Part shown: positions 1 to 7,572 of the stretch, in pieces
Position numbering within the stretch: the first letter of the stretch is position 1
How the letters are laid out: the number at the start of each line of letters is the position of its first letter
Assembly (NCBI GenBank): GCA_944381515.1
Contig: CALWLM010000044.1
Location: forward strand, 1 to 60,440
Direction of reading: 5' to 3'
Origin: an uncultured Lachnospiraceae bacterium
Lineage (GTDB): Bacteria > Bacillota > Clostridia > Lachnospirales > Lachnospiraceae
DNA length: 60,440 nucleotides
The notes under the pieces: model-generated
What the model saw: only the letters and a program-made list of their open reading frames with translations
Told to the model about the DNA's origin: nothing
The model's database searches: none
Position numbers and translations under genes: made by a program

Positions 1-263
1 ATGTGATCAGCCCGGCTCTGGCGGTGGGAATTCTGAAAAATACGGTGGAGTTTCGCCATATGGGTATGCCGGAAGTACCGGTGGAAACAAGAATTGTTTT
101 TATGCTGGCGGTCCGGGATGAAGAGGAGCAGCCGGAATATCTGGCCGGATTGCTGGATGTTTTTCAGGCGGAGGGGAGTCTGACGAGGCTGGCAGCCTGT
201 CAGTCGCCTGAGGAGGCGGCGGACTGTCTGAGAGAGCTTTTGCAGACGGTTTGCCGGAAGTGA
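1..263 (+). CDS. PTS EIIA domain protein (fructose/galactitol-type), 5' truncated by window edge
   Basis: C-terminal part of a cytoplasmic phosphotransferase-system EIIA domain, which takes phosphate from HPr on a histidine and passes it to EIIB. The segments AVGILKN, VEFRHMG and RIVFMLAV match the second half of type-2 EIIA domains, and the protein ends in the usual amphipathic helix. The reading frame is open to the left edge, and the GTG at position 3 is unlikely to be the true start, so the phosphorylated histidine lies outside the window. An EIIB gene follows 21 bases after the stop, which supports a PTS operon. The sugar cannot be read from this fragment; a galactitol/pentitol-like subgroup is a guess from the EIIB partner. 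Confidence 0.75.
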   Translation, partial: VISPALAVGILKNTVEFRHMGMPEVPVETRIVFMLAVRDEEEQPEYLAGLLDVFQAEGSLTRLAACQSPEEAADCLRELLQTVCRK

Positions 264-284
264 CAAAGGAGGGGGAGAGAACAA

Positions 285-605
285 ATGAAGAGAATCTTGC
301 TTGTGTGTGGTTCCGGGCTGTATACTTCCAGAGCTCTCGGCCAGAGAGTCAGCAAAGCGCTGGATGAGAGCGGACTTCGGGGCAGCTATGAGATCGTGCT
401 GGGAAAGGCGTCGGATGCAGCCGAGGAAGCGGTGAATTTTGACCTGTGCATCACTACCACAACTCTGGACGGGGACTGTGCATGTCCTGTGGTGAACGGC
501 ACATGCTTTCTGCTGGGCAGAGATGTCTGGCAGACAGTAGAACAGATTGTGGAGATTCTTTCACAGGAAGGGAAAGAAAACGGGGAGAAAACGGAAGAAG
601 AGTAA
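285..605 (+). CDS. PTS EIIB subunit (galactitol/lactose-type fold)
   Basis: A 106-residue cytoplasmic EIIB protein. The N-terminus reads MKRILLVCGSGLYTSRALG: a beta strand followed by the CGSG phosphate loop with the phosphocysteine at residue 8, as in the GatB/lactose IIB family. Length is normal for the family, with a charged C-terminal tail rich in Glu and Lys. A GGAGGGGGAG ribosome site lies just upstream of the ATG. It follows the EIIA gene by 21 bases, so the two are probably co-transcribed. No EIIC permease follows: the next gene is on the opposite strand, so EIIC must be upstream of the window or elsewhere. Substrate unknown. Confidence 0.8.
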   Translation: MKRILLVCGSGLYTSRALGQRVSKALDESGLRGSYEIVLGKASDAAEEAVNFDLCITTTTLDGDCACPVVNGTCFLLGRDVWQTVEQIVEILSQEGKENGEKTEEE

Positions 606-627
606 AGAGGGGGGCTGGGCCGGACGG

Positions 628-646
628 CAGCGCCAGAACGGCGCTG
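628..646. repeat. Inverted repeat between convergent EIIB and ytaF-like genes
   Basis: CAGCGCC, five-base loop, GGCGCTG. It sits between two genes that end toward each other (stops at 605 and 659). No T-run follows on either strand, so it is at best a weak terminator. Confidence 0.35.
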
Positions 647-658
647 TCAGCCTGGCCG

Positions 659-937
659 TCAGCCCCTCAAGCATTGTACCGCTCCGAGAAGAATCAGCAA
701 AAATCCCAGTATTCGGTCGCTGTAGCGCTCGCAGAAGGATAGGGCCGTCTGGGGCAGGAAGCGCATGGCTGCCTGACCTGCGCCCAGGGCGATAAAGGTG
801 AAAGCCGCCGCTGAGACGGCGATCAGAGCCTGCTGCCACAGGGGGATTCGGATGCCTCTGGCGGCATAGGCAAAGCCCAGGGAGAGGGTGTCCAGGTTGG
901 AAGCCAGTACAAGCACCAAAGCAGAAAAAAGTTCCAT
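659..937 (-). CDS. Half-length YtaF/MntP-like membrane protein (probable truncated gene)
   Basis: A 92-residue protein with three hydrophobic segments (about residues 3-24, 35-57 and 70-90). The first contains LASNLDTLSLGFAYAARGIRIP-like residues typical of sporulation membrane protein YtaF and the related MntP manganese exporters (Asp in TM1, GFAYGLR-type turn). Full members have about 185-210 residues built as two three-helix halves. Only the first half is present here: the stop codon lies 53 bases from the EIIB stop, leaving no room for the second. A good ribosome site (CCAGGAG, 7 bases before ATG) and an upstream palindrome suggest the 5' end is intact. I infer a 3' deletion, though a genuine half-size protein that dimerises cannot be excluded. 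Confidence 0.6.
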   Translation of the reverse strand: MELFSALVLVLASNLDTLSLGFAYAARGIRIPLWQQALIAVSAAAFTFIALGAGQAAMRFLPQTALSFCERYSDRILGFLLILLGAVQCLRG

Positions 938-961
938 GAATGACTCCTGGTTTGCGTCATA

Positions 962-977
962 TATTAGTATACTAATA
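962..977. promoter_or_regulatory. Perfect 16-bp palindrome upstream of the ytaF-like gene
   Basis: TATTAGTATACTAATA reads identically on both strands. It lies 24 bases upstream of the minus-strand start codon, with a second GTATAC copy at 980-985. It overlaps A/T-rich hexamers that could form the minus-strand promoter, so it fits an operator. The binding protein is unknown. Confidence 0.4.
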
Positions 978-1052
978 GGGTATACAAAAACGCGGACCTG
1001 GGTGACTGCCGCCTGCTCTGGACCGGAAAGAAGTTTTTTGTCTGGTATCCCA

Positions 1053-1081
1053 TTGACATCCTTTTGGTTTTCTGCTATTTT
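1053..1081 (+). promoter_or_regulatory. Candidate sigma-A promoter for the FAD-dependent oxidoreductase
   Basis: TTGACA, 17-base spacer, TATTTT. The predicted start near 1088 gives a leader of about 190 bases before the coding start at 1278. A second -10-like TATAAT at 1152-1157 has only a weak -35. Confidence 0.5.
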
Positions 1082-1133
1082 AATGATCGTGGGCTTATTT
1101 ATATAAATTCAAATAATGGTTGAATGTTTCTAC

Positions 1134-1254
1134 CAACTACCAATAGTTGACTATAATAGGCTTTCCCCTTACCAGGGAATACCTATAAACAGCAACTGGC
1201 AGTCGGTAGTTTTTTATTGGGAAAGCCCCGATGGCGGCCGGATATCATCGGGGC
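1134..1254 (+). promoter_or_regulatory. Structured 5' leader with overlapping, mutually exclusive stems
   Basis: Three inverted repeats are visible. CAACTA/TAGTTG is at 1134-1149. GGCTTTCCC (1159-1167) can pair with GGGAAAGCC (1219-1227). GCCCCGATG (1225-1233) can pair with CATCGGGGC (1246-1254). The second and third stems share bases 1225-1227, so they cannot both form completely. The last stem ends 10 bases before the GGAGG ribosome site at 1265. No riboswitch class that I know fits. Together with the promoter above it accounts for most of the 340-base gap between genes. Confidence 0.4.
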
Positions 1255-1277
1255 AAGGAAATATGGAGGTGCAGACA

Positions 1278-2678
1278 ATGGAAAAATATGACGTAATTAT
1301 TGTGGGAGCCGGACCTGCCGGCATTTTTACGGCGCTGGAGATGCTCAGACGGGGCAGTGAAAAAAAGATCCTCATTGTGGAAAAGGGCAAGGCTATCGAG
1401 AGCCGGAGGTGCCCCAAAAATGTCACGCATAAGTGCGTTGGCTGCAAGCCCTACTGTCATATAACCACCGGGTTTTCCGGAGCGGGAGCCTTTTCGGACG
1501 GCAAACTGTCTTTAAGCTATGAGGTGGGAGGCGAATTGCCGGAGCTGATCGGAGAAGAGTATGCCCAGGAGTTGATTGAATACACCGACGGCATCTATCT
1601 GGAATTTGGCGCTGATCCCAAGGTGGAGGGCGTTGCGGAGACGGATAAGATCAAAGAGATCCGCAAGCGGGCTATTCAGGCGGGACTTAAGCTGGTGGAC
1701 TGTCCGATCCGTCATCTGGGGACAGAGAAGGCGCAGGAAATATATTACTCCATTGAAAAATATCTGCTGGATAGAGGCGTGGAAATCTTATTTGAGTACA
1801 ATTGCACCAATCTGATCATAGAGGATGGAAAATGCCTGGGTATTTATGCCGGTCCGGCCTCAGGCAGAGAGGAGGCGCGGCAGATTCGCGCCGATCACAC
1901 AGTGGTTGCCACCGGACGTCGTGGAGCGGACTGGCTGGAAACGCTCTGTGAGGAGCATGGTATCGCACATCAGCCGGGCACTGTGGACATCGGTGTTCGG
2001 GTAGAGGTGCGCAATGAAATTATGGAGGATGTGAACAACGTCCTCTATGAATCCAAGCTGATCGGCTATCCGCAGCCCTTTAAAAATAAGGTCCGCACCT
2101 TCTGCCAGAATCCCGGCGGCTTTGTCAGCCAGGAAAATTACGACAATGACCTGGCGGTAGTCAATGGACATTCCTATAAGGAGAAAAAATCAGGCAATAC
2201 CAATCTGGCTATCTTGTGTTCCCATAATTTTAACGAGCCCTTCAATCAGCCTATCGCCTATGCCCAGAAGGTGGGCGAGCTGACGAATATGCTGGGGGCC
2301 GGCCATATTTTGGTTCAGCGTTTCGGAGATATTCTGGATGGAAAGCGGACATGGCAGAAGGAGCTTAGCCGTTCCAATGTGCGGCCGACGCTCCCCGATG
2401 CGGTAGCCGGAGATATTACGGCGGCTATGCCTTATCGGGCCATGGTAAATATTATCGGCTTTATTCAGGCGGTGGAGCATGTGGTTCCCGGATTTGCCAG
2501 TCCGGAAACCCTGCTTTATTCTCCCGAGCTTAAGTTCTACAGCAACCGGGTAAAGATGGACCGGAATTTTACCACCAATATTTCCGGACTTCATTGCCTG
2601 GGGGATTCCAGCGGCTGGACCCGAGGCCTTATGATGGCCTCGGTTATGGGCGTGCGAATGGGCCAGCAGCTGGCCTGA
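1278..2678 (+). CDS. FAD-dependent oxidoreductase (COG2509-type, BaiN/GltD-like dinucleotide-binding fold)
   Basis: About 466 residues, cytoplasmic flavoprotein. The N-terminus YDVIIVGAGPAGIFTALE is a classic GxGxxG FAD-binding motif followed by an acidic residue (IVEKG). A Cys-rich stretch follows (KNVTHKCVGCKPYCHITTGF, about residues 48-67). Later the sequence has a GG-rich flavin-contact region, TVVATGRRGADWL, and a C-terminal SGLHCLGDSSGWTRGLMMAS motif that closes the FAD site. This arrangement is characteristic of the uncharacterised FAD-dependent dehydrogenase family of Firmicutes. The start at 1278 is preferred over upstream in-frame codons because GGAGG lies 8 bases before it and the Rossmann motif begins at once. 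Substrate unknown. Its stop faces the ThyX-like gene 36 bases away. Confidence 0.8.
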   Translation: MEKYDVIIVGAGPAGIFTALEMLRRGSEKKILIVEKGKAIESRRCPKNVTHKCVGCKPYCHITTGFSGAGAFSDGKLSLSYEVGGELPELIGEEYAQELIEYTDGIYLEFGADPKVEGVAETDKIKEIRKRAIQAGLKLVDCPIRHLGTEKAQEIYYSIEKYLLDRGVEILFEYNCTNLIIEDGKCLGIYAGPASGREEARQIRADHTVVATGRRGADWLETLCEEHGIAHQPGTVDIGVRVEVRNEIMEDVNNVLYESKLIGYPQPFKNKVRTFCQNPGGFVSQENYDNDLAVVNGHSYKEKKSGNTNLAILCSHNFNEPFNQPIAYAQKVGELTNMLGAGHILVQRFGDILDGKRTWQKELSRSNVRPTLPDAVAGDITAAMPYRAMVNIIGFIQAVEHVVPGFASPETLLYSPELKFYSNRVKMDRNFTTNISGLHCLGDSSGWTRGLMMASVMGVRMGQQLA

Positions 2679-2714
2679 GTCCGCAGCCGGCCTTAAATCC
2701 ATACAGGCTTTTGT

Positions 2715-3329
2715 TCAAAAGGTAATCAGCTGAGAAGCGTAGGGCAGTTCTTCTATGACGTGACAGAAGGTATGCCATTCCTGCAGCTTGTGATCTTTGC
2801 GGGCGCGATAGATGCTGATCAGATTTTCGTAGTTTAAGGTGCAGGTGCGAAGCTGATTGTAGCTGGAGGGAAGCAGCTGGATCATATCGTACCAAAGTTC
2901 CTTGTCCTTGGTCTCCAGATAGCGGAGACGCACCTGCTCCAGATAGGAAATATAGTCCTGAAAATGGGACAGAGCATCCGGCGTCATATGATCATGGCTG
3001 AAATCCTCCAGAGTAAAGGGCTTGCTGTGGATTTTGTGCATCGTAGAGCAGGAATTGGCCACGGTGCCCACTTTGTAGGTGTCGTATTCCTTCCACCAGT
3101 ACAGAGGGGCCGTCACGTCCATGGACACGAAGATCATCCGGACAAATTTGCGGTGATCGCTGCCGGCCCGGCACAGCCGTCCTGCCAGATCGAGATCCTT
3201 TTCTCCCAGGACGTAGTTCCCCTCCTCGTCGTAATGGCTGTCGCTCAGATGCCAGCTGTTCATGGGGTTGCGGGCGCCGCGGATGGCGTTTTCCAGATTC
3301 ATGACGCTGACCCGTTCTATTTTCAGCAT
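2715..3329 (-). CDS. Uncharacterised protein resembling flavin-dependent thymidylate synthase (ThyX)
   Basis: 204 residues, no signal peptide or membrane segment. The order of elements resembles ThyX: an N-terminal domain (EAAIRGARNPMNSW-like), a central DHRKFVRMIFVSMDVTAPLYWWKEYDTY segment, then a helix QLRTCTLNYENLISIYRARKDHKLQEW that recalls the ThyX C-terminal helices. The canonical ThyX signature RHRxxSxNExSxRY is not present: WWKEYDTYKVGT and NSCSTMHK occupy that region. It may be a divergent ThyX-fold protein with another reaction, or only superficially similar. AAGGAGG lies 8 bases before the ATG. Isolated gene, convergent with the oxidoreductase. Confidence 0.45.
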   Translation of the reverse strand: MLKIERVSVMNLENAIRGARNPMNSWHLSDSHYDEEGNYVLGEKDLDLAGRLCRAGSDHRKFVRMIFVSMDVTAPLYWWKEYDTYKVGTVANSCSTMHKIHSKPFTLEDFSHDHMTPDALSHFQDYISYLEQVRLRYLETKDKELWYDMIQLLPSSYNQLRTCTLNYENLISIYRARKDHKLQEWHTFCHVIEELPYASQLITF

Positions 3330-3461
3330 GGTGTGTCCTCCTTATCCGTTTCTCTGCTTTTGCGTTTTATCGCTTCTCATACAGAGCTTTATTATAAACT
3401 TTGTTTTGGGTATTCTTTCTTATGGTAGCATGTCTCATGAACGGTGGCAAGATCAAAATTT

Positions 3462-3492
3462 CGCGCCGGCGGGCGCCTGCAATTCCGGCGCG
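3462..3492. repeat. GC-rich inverted repeat between divergent genes
   Basis: CGCGCCGG and CCGGCGCG, 15 bases apart, lie in the gap between the ThyX-like gene and the BMP lipoprotein gene. Not followed by a clear T-run. The rest of the 302-base gap is A/T-rich, with a TATAAT-like hexamer for the minus-strand gene near 3390 and the promoter at 3545. Confidence 0.3.
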
Positions 3493-3544
3493 GCTTTAAA
3501 TGTGCATTATATAGAGAAAAATTTTAGGATGGACAAGGTTCCTG

Positions 3545-3573
3545 TTGAATTCCTCCTGCTCCTGTGGTAAATT
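3545..3573 (+). promoter_or_regulatory. Promoter of the BMP lipoprotein gene
   Basis: TTGAAT, 17-base spacer, TAAATT. It gives a leader of about 50 bases before the ATG at 3632. Confidence 0.5.
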
Positions 3574-3631
3574 AATAGTACAAGAATTTTTACATTCCTT
3601 TTACTTTCCAAAATTAATGAGGAGGAAAAGC

Positions 3632-4753
3632 ATGAAAAGAAAAGTTTTTGCATTACTGATGGCTGCTGTTCTGGTGTTTGCCATGACTGCCTGCTCTGGC
3701 GGCGGAGATGCTACCACAGCTGCTGCTGAGGGAACGCAGGCTGCCGGCGACGAGACTGCCACAACTGCTGCCGGCGCTGAGGAGACTGAGGCTTCTGGCG
3801 GCGAGACCACCGGCACCATCAAGGTTGGCATGGTTACCGACGTAGGCGGTATCAATGACCAGTCCTTCAACCAGTCTTCCTGGGAGGGGCTGCAGCGTGC
3901 GCAGGACGAGCTGGGTGTGGAGGTTACCTATCTGGAGTCTCATCAGGATTCCGATTACGCTACCAACATTCAGACTCTGATTGACGACGAGTGTGATCTG
4001 ATTATCTGTGTGGGATACATGCTGGCGGATGCGGTAAACCAGGCTGCTCAGGACAATCCCGATCAGCTGTTTGCCATCATTGATGATCAGACCTACAGCG
4101 ACCTGCCTAACCTGGCCTGCCTGATGTTCGAGCAGGAGCAGGCATCCTATCTGGTAGGTATTGTGGCTGCCATGATGACGGAGACCAATACGGTCGGCTT
4201 CGTAATCGGCCAGTCCACCGGTCCGATGAATGAGTTTGGTTACGGCTATGTGGACGGCGTTCTGTCCACCAATCCCGACGCTACCGTGCTGCAGTACGAC
4301 GCCAACAGCTTCGGCGATGCCGGACTGGGCAAGACGGCCGCCAAGGATATGGCTACCAACGGCGCTGACGTAATTTATCACGCAGCCGGCGGTACCGGCG
4401 CAGGCGTTATCGAGGCCTGCCAGGAGGATGGCATCTGGGCCATCGGCGTGGACAGCGACCAGAATCATCTGGCTCCTGAGACCGTTGTAACCTCCGCTAT
4501 GAAGAGAGTGGATAACGCCAGCTACGACATCACCAAGGCCGTGCTGGAGGGCACCTATACGCCCGGCGTTCATACCTACAGCCTGGAAGACGGCGGTGTG
4601 GACATTGCTCCTACCACCGATCTGCTGCCCGATGATGTGCTGGCTGCCGTAGAGGAGGCCAAGCAGGCAATCATCAGCGGCGAGATCGTCGTTCCTGCCA
4701 CCCAGGAGGATTTCGAGGCCAAGTATGGTCCCGATGTTTATCAGCTGGACTAA
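3632..4753 (+). CDS. BMP-family nucleoside-binding lipoprotein of an ABC transporter
   Basis: 373 residues. A lipoprotein signal peptide (MKRK, hydrophobic core, lipobox MTAC) puts the lipidated Cys at residue 21. A low-complexity Ala/Thr/Glu/Gly linker follows to about residue 60, then a BMP/PnrA domain (GTIKVGMVTDVGGINDQSFNQ, DLIICVGYMLADA, GFVIGQSTGPMNEFGYGYVDG, YHAAGGTGAGVIEA, GVDSDQNHLAP). BMP proteins bind purine or pyrimidine nucleosides outside the membrane and feed an ABC transporter, whose ATPase and permease genes lie at 7573-11112. The start at 3632 has GAGGAGG 7 bases upstream; the longer in-frame extension to 3545 overlaps the promoter and lacks a signal peptide. Its own promoter and strong terminator suggest it is made in excess of the membrane components. 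Confidence 0.9.
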   Translation: MKRKVFALLMAAVLVFAMTACSGGGDATTAAAEGTQAAGDETATTAAGAEETEASGGETTGTIKVGMVTDVGGINDQSFNQSSWEGLQRAQDELGVEVTYLESHQDSDYATNIQTLIDDECDLIICVGYMLADAVNQAAQDNPDQLFAIIDDQTYSDLPNLACLMFEQEQASYLVGIVAAMMTETNTVGFVIGQSTGPMNEFGYGYVDGVLSTNPDATVLQYDANSFGDAGLGKTAAKDMATNGADVIYHAAGGTGAGVIEACQEDGIWAIGVDSDQNHLAPETVVTSAMKRVDNASYDITKAVLEGTYTPGVHTYSLEDGGVDIAPTTDLLPDDVLAAVEEAKQAIISGEIVVPATQEDFEAKYGPDVYQLD

Positions 4754-4790
4754 AGATCGCTCATTCTTAAAAGAGATGTAAAATTCTTAA

Positions 4791-4817
4791 AAGCCGCCGG
4801 GGTTCCGGCGGCTTTTT
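4791..4817 (+). terminator. Rho-independent terminator after the BMP gene
   Basis: AAGCCGCCGG, loop GGTT, CCGGCGGCTT, then TTT. A 10-bp stem with a T-run, 37 bases after the stop. Confidence 0.9.
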
Positions 4818-4927
4818 GTGCGGAATAAATATTTTTGGCAGGTCCCTGGACGTAATGCCCGGATATCATGAAGAAATTTCTGGGAAACGGTGCTGTTATG
4901 CATAAAATTTTTGTGGCTTTTTTTGAC

Positions 4928-4942
4928 TATAACAGTTATAAT
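4928..4942 (+). promoter_or_regulatory. Probable yjjI operon promoter -10 with overlapping palindrome
   Basis: TATAACAGTTATA (4928-4940) is a perfect palindrome about a central A and overlaps a consensus TATAAT (4937-4942). The -35 is uncertain: TTGTGG at 4911 gives a 20-base spacer, and TTGACT at 4923 is too close. An operator covering the -10 would allow repression. The leader to the ATG at 5068 is about 118 bases with no obvious feature. Confidence 0.4.
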
Positions 4943-5067
4943 ATAGGTGATTAGTTCATGCAGTTTGCGGTTGTTTTGTCAATATCTGCAGGGCCTGTGC
5001 GCAGCACGGGAGGGGCGGATGGCCGGCCGCATTTATACAAATCGAATTATAGAAAGGAGACTGCTGT

Positions 5068-6612
5068 ATGAGACAAATCAGCATGGACAGGGTAGAAACT
5101 GTCCGTCAGGAAATTTACAACACGATTACGAGTCTGACCATGACCCATGAGCAGAAGCTGACTGCGCTGGCCAATCATGCCGACTCTTTGATGGAGGTGC
5201 TGGATGTCCCGGAGGGACTGGATGAGCTTTTGAACGTTCCCATCGAGAAGAAATGCATCTGCGATTTGAACGAGGGACATGCGCCTGTGCGTCCCCGTTA
5301 CATAGTGCCGGATTATGCCAAGTTCCTGCGCGAGGGCTGCAAATTTCTGAGACTGGACCCGCCCAAGGATTTGAATGAGGCGCTCAATTCTCTGCTGATT
5401 TTCTATAAGCATGTGCCCAGCGTTACCAATTATCCAGTGTTCATCGGCAACTTGGACCAGCTGATCGAGCCTTATCTGGACGGGGTGGATGACGAGACGG
5501 CTCTGAAAGCTATCCGGATGTTTTTGATTCATGTGGACCGTACCATTGTGGATTCCTTCTGCCACGCTGATATCGGACCGGTTCCGACCCGTGCCGGCAT
5601 GCTGATTATGAAGGCCGAGTCTGAGCTGGAGGACGCTACGCCTAATCTGACGATGCGCTATGATCCGGAGATTACCGGCGATGAATATGCTCTGGCGGGA
5701 GTGGACTGCGCTCTGCACTGCGCCAAGCCCAGCTTTGCCAATGACAAGATGTTCCGCTCTGAGCTGGGAGACGGCTATGCCATTGCCAGCTGCTATAACG
5801 GCCTGCTGATCGGCGGCGGTTCCTTTACGCTGTGCCGTCTGCTGCTGAATCATATTGCGGACCGGGCGGACAGCATCGAGCAGTTCAAAAATGAGACGCT
5901 GCCCTATGTGCTGGATATTATGGCCCGGTACATGGATGCCAGAATCAAGTTCATTGTGGAGGAGAGCAACTTCTTTGAATATAACTTCCTGGCCAAGGAA
6001 GGCTTTATCAGCAAGGACAAGTTCACGGCCATGTATGGTCTGGTAGGCCTTGCGGAGTGTGTCAACACCCTTTTTGAAAAGGAGGGCAAGGAAGGACGCT
6101 TCGGCCACAGTGAGGAGGCAGAGCAGCTGGGCGTGGAGATCATGGATATTATTGATAACTTCAATAAGAATCATGTGAATCCCTACTGCAAGGGCACAGA
6201 CGGGCATTTCCTGCTTCATGCGCAGGTAGGCCTGGCGGATGATGTTCAGACCAGCCCCGGCACCCGTATTCCCATCGGCGAGGAACCGGCAGAGCTGATT
6301 GACCATCTGAAGGTTCTGGAGAAGTTCCACAAGTATTTCCCTTCGGGTACTGGCGATATCTTTCCCATTGACCTGACGGTGCATAACAATCCGCAGTATG
6401 TTTTGGATATCGTCAAAGGCAGCTTCAAGGAGGGCATCCGTTATCTCTCCTTCTACCGCAGCGACAGCGATGTAATTCGCGTCACCGGCTATCTGGTGAA
6501 GCGGTCTGAGATGGAGAAGCTGGATCGCGGTGAGGCGGTGCTCCAGAATACCACCGGCCTGGGGCTTGGAGCATCGAAGAACTGCAAGATTCTGGAGCGG
6601 AAGGTACGTTGA
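5068..6612 (+). CDS. yjjI: YjjI-family glycyl radical enzyme
   Basis: 514 residues, the usual YjjI length and shorter than pyruvate formate-lyase. The C-terminal RVTGYL motif holds the glycine (Gly474) expected to carry the radical. VDCALHCAKPSF supplies candidate active-site cysteines (Cys214, Cys218). Glycyl radical enzymes do oxygen-sensitive radical chemistry in the cytoplasm; the YjjI reaction is not established to my knowledge. The activase gene starts one base after this stop. Around the pair are a nucleoside-binding lipoprotein, a nucleoside ABC transporter, cytidine deaminase and nucleoside phosphorylase. In Escherichia coli yjjW-yjjI also adjoin deoCABD. This suggests a role in handling nucleosides or their pentose products (inference). 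AAAGGAG precedes the ATG. Confidence 0.88.
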   Translation: MRQISMDRVETVRQEIYNTITSLTMTHEQKLTALANHADSLMEVLDVPEGLDELLNVPIEKKCICDLNEGHAPVRPRYIVPDYAKFLREGCKFLRLDPPKDLNEALNSLLIFYKHVPSVTNYPVFIGNLDQLIEPYLDGVDDETALKAIRMFLIHVDRTIVDSFCHADIGPVPTRAGMLIMKAESELEDATPNLTMRYDPEITGDEYALAGVDCALHCAKPSFANDKMFRSELGDGYAIASCYNGLLIGGGSFTLCRLLLNHIADRADSIEQFKNETLPYVLDIMARYMDARIKFIVEESNFFEYNFLAKEGFISKDKFTAMYGLVGLAECVNTLFEKEGKEGRFGHSEEAEQLGVEIMDIIDNFNKNHVNPYCKGTDGHFLLHAQVGLADDVQTSPGTRIPIGEEPAELIDHLKVLEKFHKYFPSGTGDIFPIDLTVHNNPQYVLDIVKGSFKEGIRYLSFYRSDSDVIRVTGYLVKRSEMEKLDRGEAVLQNTTGLGLGASKNCKILERKVR

Positions 6613-6613
6613 C

Positions 6614-7525
6614 ATGGCAACAGAAGCGCTGGTGAATAAAATTATTCCTTTCAGTTCGGTGGACGGTCCGGGTAACCGGACCGCCATCTTCCTGCAAGGC
6701 TGTAATTTTGACTGCCTGTACTGTCACAATCCGGAGACCATCCATCTGTGTGTCAGCTGCGGCGCCTGCGTGGAGGCCTGTCCCGTTCAGGCTCTTACCT
6801 GGGTGAACGAGCCGGAGGATATGAGTCATGTTCATCACAGCGACGGAGCCTGGCAGGAGAAAAATCGTCTTCGCCGGGGCCATGTGGCCTATGATTTTGA
6901 CAAGTGCGTTCTCTGCGATGCCTGCATCAAGACGTGTACCCATGGCAGCTCTCCCCGCATCCGCCATATGACGGCGGAGCAGGTAATGGAGGCGGTGCGT
7001 CACCAGGTGCCCTATATCCGGGGAATTACGGTTTCGGGCGGAGAGTGCACGAGACAGAGAGACTTTCTGGTGGAGCTTTTTTCCATTGCCAGGAAAGAGG
7101 GGCTGGATTGTCTGCTGGACAGCAACGGCACGCTGGATTTTTCAAAAGATCCGGAGCTGACGGCCGTGACCGACGGCGTCATGCTGGACATCAAAGCATA
7201 TGGCGCGGAGGATCACAGAATGATTACCGGCCGGGATAACGGACAGGTTCTGAGCGGAGCGCGCTATCTGGCAGGCCTGGGAAAGCTTCCGGAGATTCGC
7301 ACAGTGATAGTGCCGGGACTTTTCAACGGGGAGGAGACGGTAAGGAGGACGGCAGAGATGCTTAAGCCCTATCTGGAAATTGCCCCGATTCGCTACAAGT
7401 TGATTAAGTACCGTCCCATGGGCGTGCGCAAGGAGTATGCCCTGTATCGGACACCGGACGATACATATATGGGAAAGTTGAAGGAGATGGTTATCGCCAT
7501 GGGATTTGACGCGGTCATCGCCTAG
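6614..7525 (+). CDS. yjjW: YjjW-family glycyl radical enzyme activase (radical SAM)
   Basis: 303 residues. The radical-SAM cluster motif CNFDCLYC (Cys30, Cys34, Cys37) follows the SSVDGPGNRTAIFLQGC entry typical of activases. An inserted ferredoxin-like domain has two four-cysteine sets: CVSCGACVEAC (from residue 46) and CVLCDACIKTC. TVSGGECTRQ and LDSNGTL are SAM-contact regions. The enzyme would reductively cleave SAM and abstract hydrogen from Gly474 of YjjI. The ATG lies one base after the yjjI stop, so translation is probably coupled. The upstream frame extension to 6530 overlaps yjjI and was rejected. A CGGCAG/CTGCCG hairpin (7533-7549) separates it from the transporter genes. Confidence 0.9.
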   Translation: MATEALVNKIIPFSSVDGPGNRTAIFLQGCNFDCLYCHNPETIHLCVSCGACVEACPVQALTWVNEPEDMSHVHHSDGAWQEKNRLRRGHVAYDFDKCVLCDACIKTCTHGSSPRIRHMTAEQVMEAVRHQVPYIRGITVSGGECTRQRDFLVELFSIARKEGLDCLLDSNGTLDFSKDPELTAVTDGVMLDIKAYGAEDHRMITGRDNGQVLSGARYLAGLGKLPEIRTVIVPGLFNGEETVRRTAEMLKPYLEIAPIRYKLIKYRPMGVRKEYALYRTPDDTYMGKLKEMVIAMGFDAVIA

Positions 7526-7572
7526 AGGTGTACGGCAGCCCGCCTGCCGGGAAATAATAGGAGGAAGGTTTA

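Noticed and set aside
888-1106. Small plus-strand frame before the FAD oxidoreductase
   Set aside because: It overlaps the start of the minus-strand YtaF-like gene and the promoter region, and has no ribosome site or conserved sequence.
3690-3810. Low-complexity DNA in the BMP lipoprotein gene as a repeat element
   Set aside because: It encodes the flexible Ala/Thr/Glu linker after the lipidated cysteine, common in such lipoproteins.
5047-6687. Long minus-strand open frame (546 codons) opposite yjjI
   Set aside because: It mirrors the codon pattern of a clear glycyl radical enzyme on the plus strand, has no ribosome site and gives no recognisable protein.
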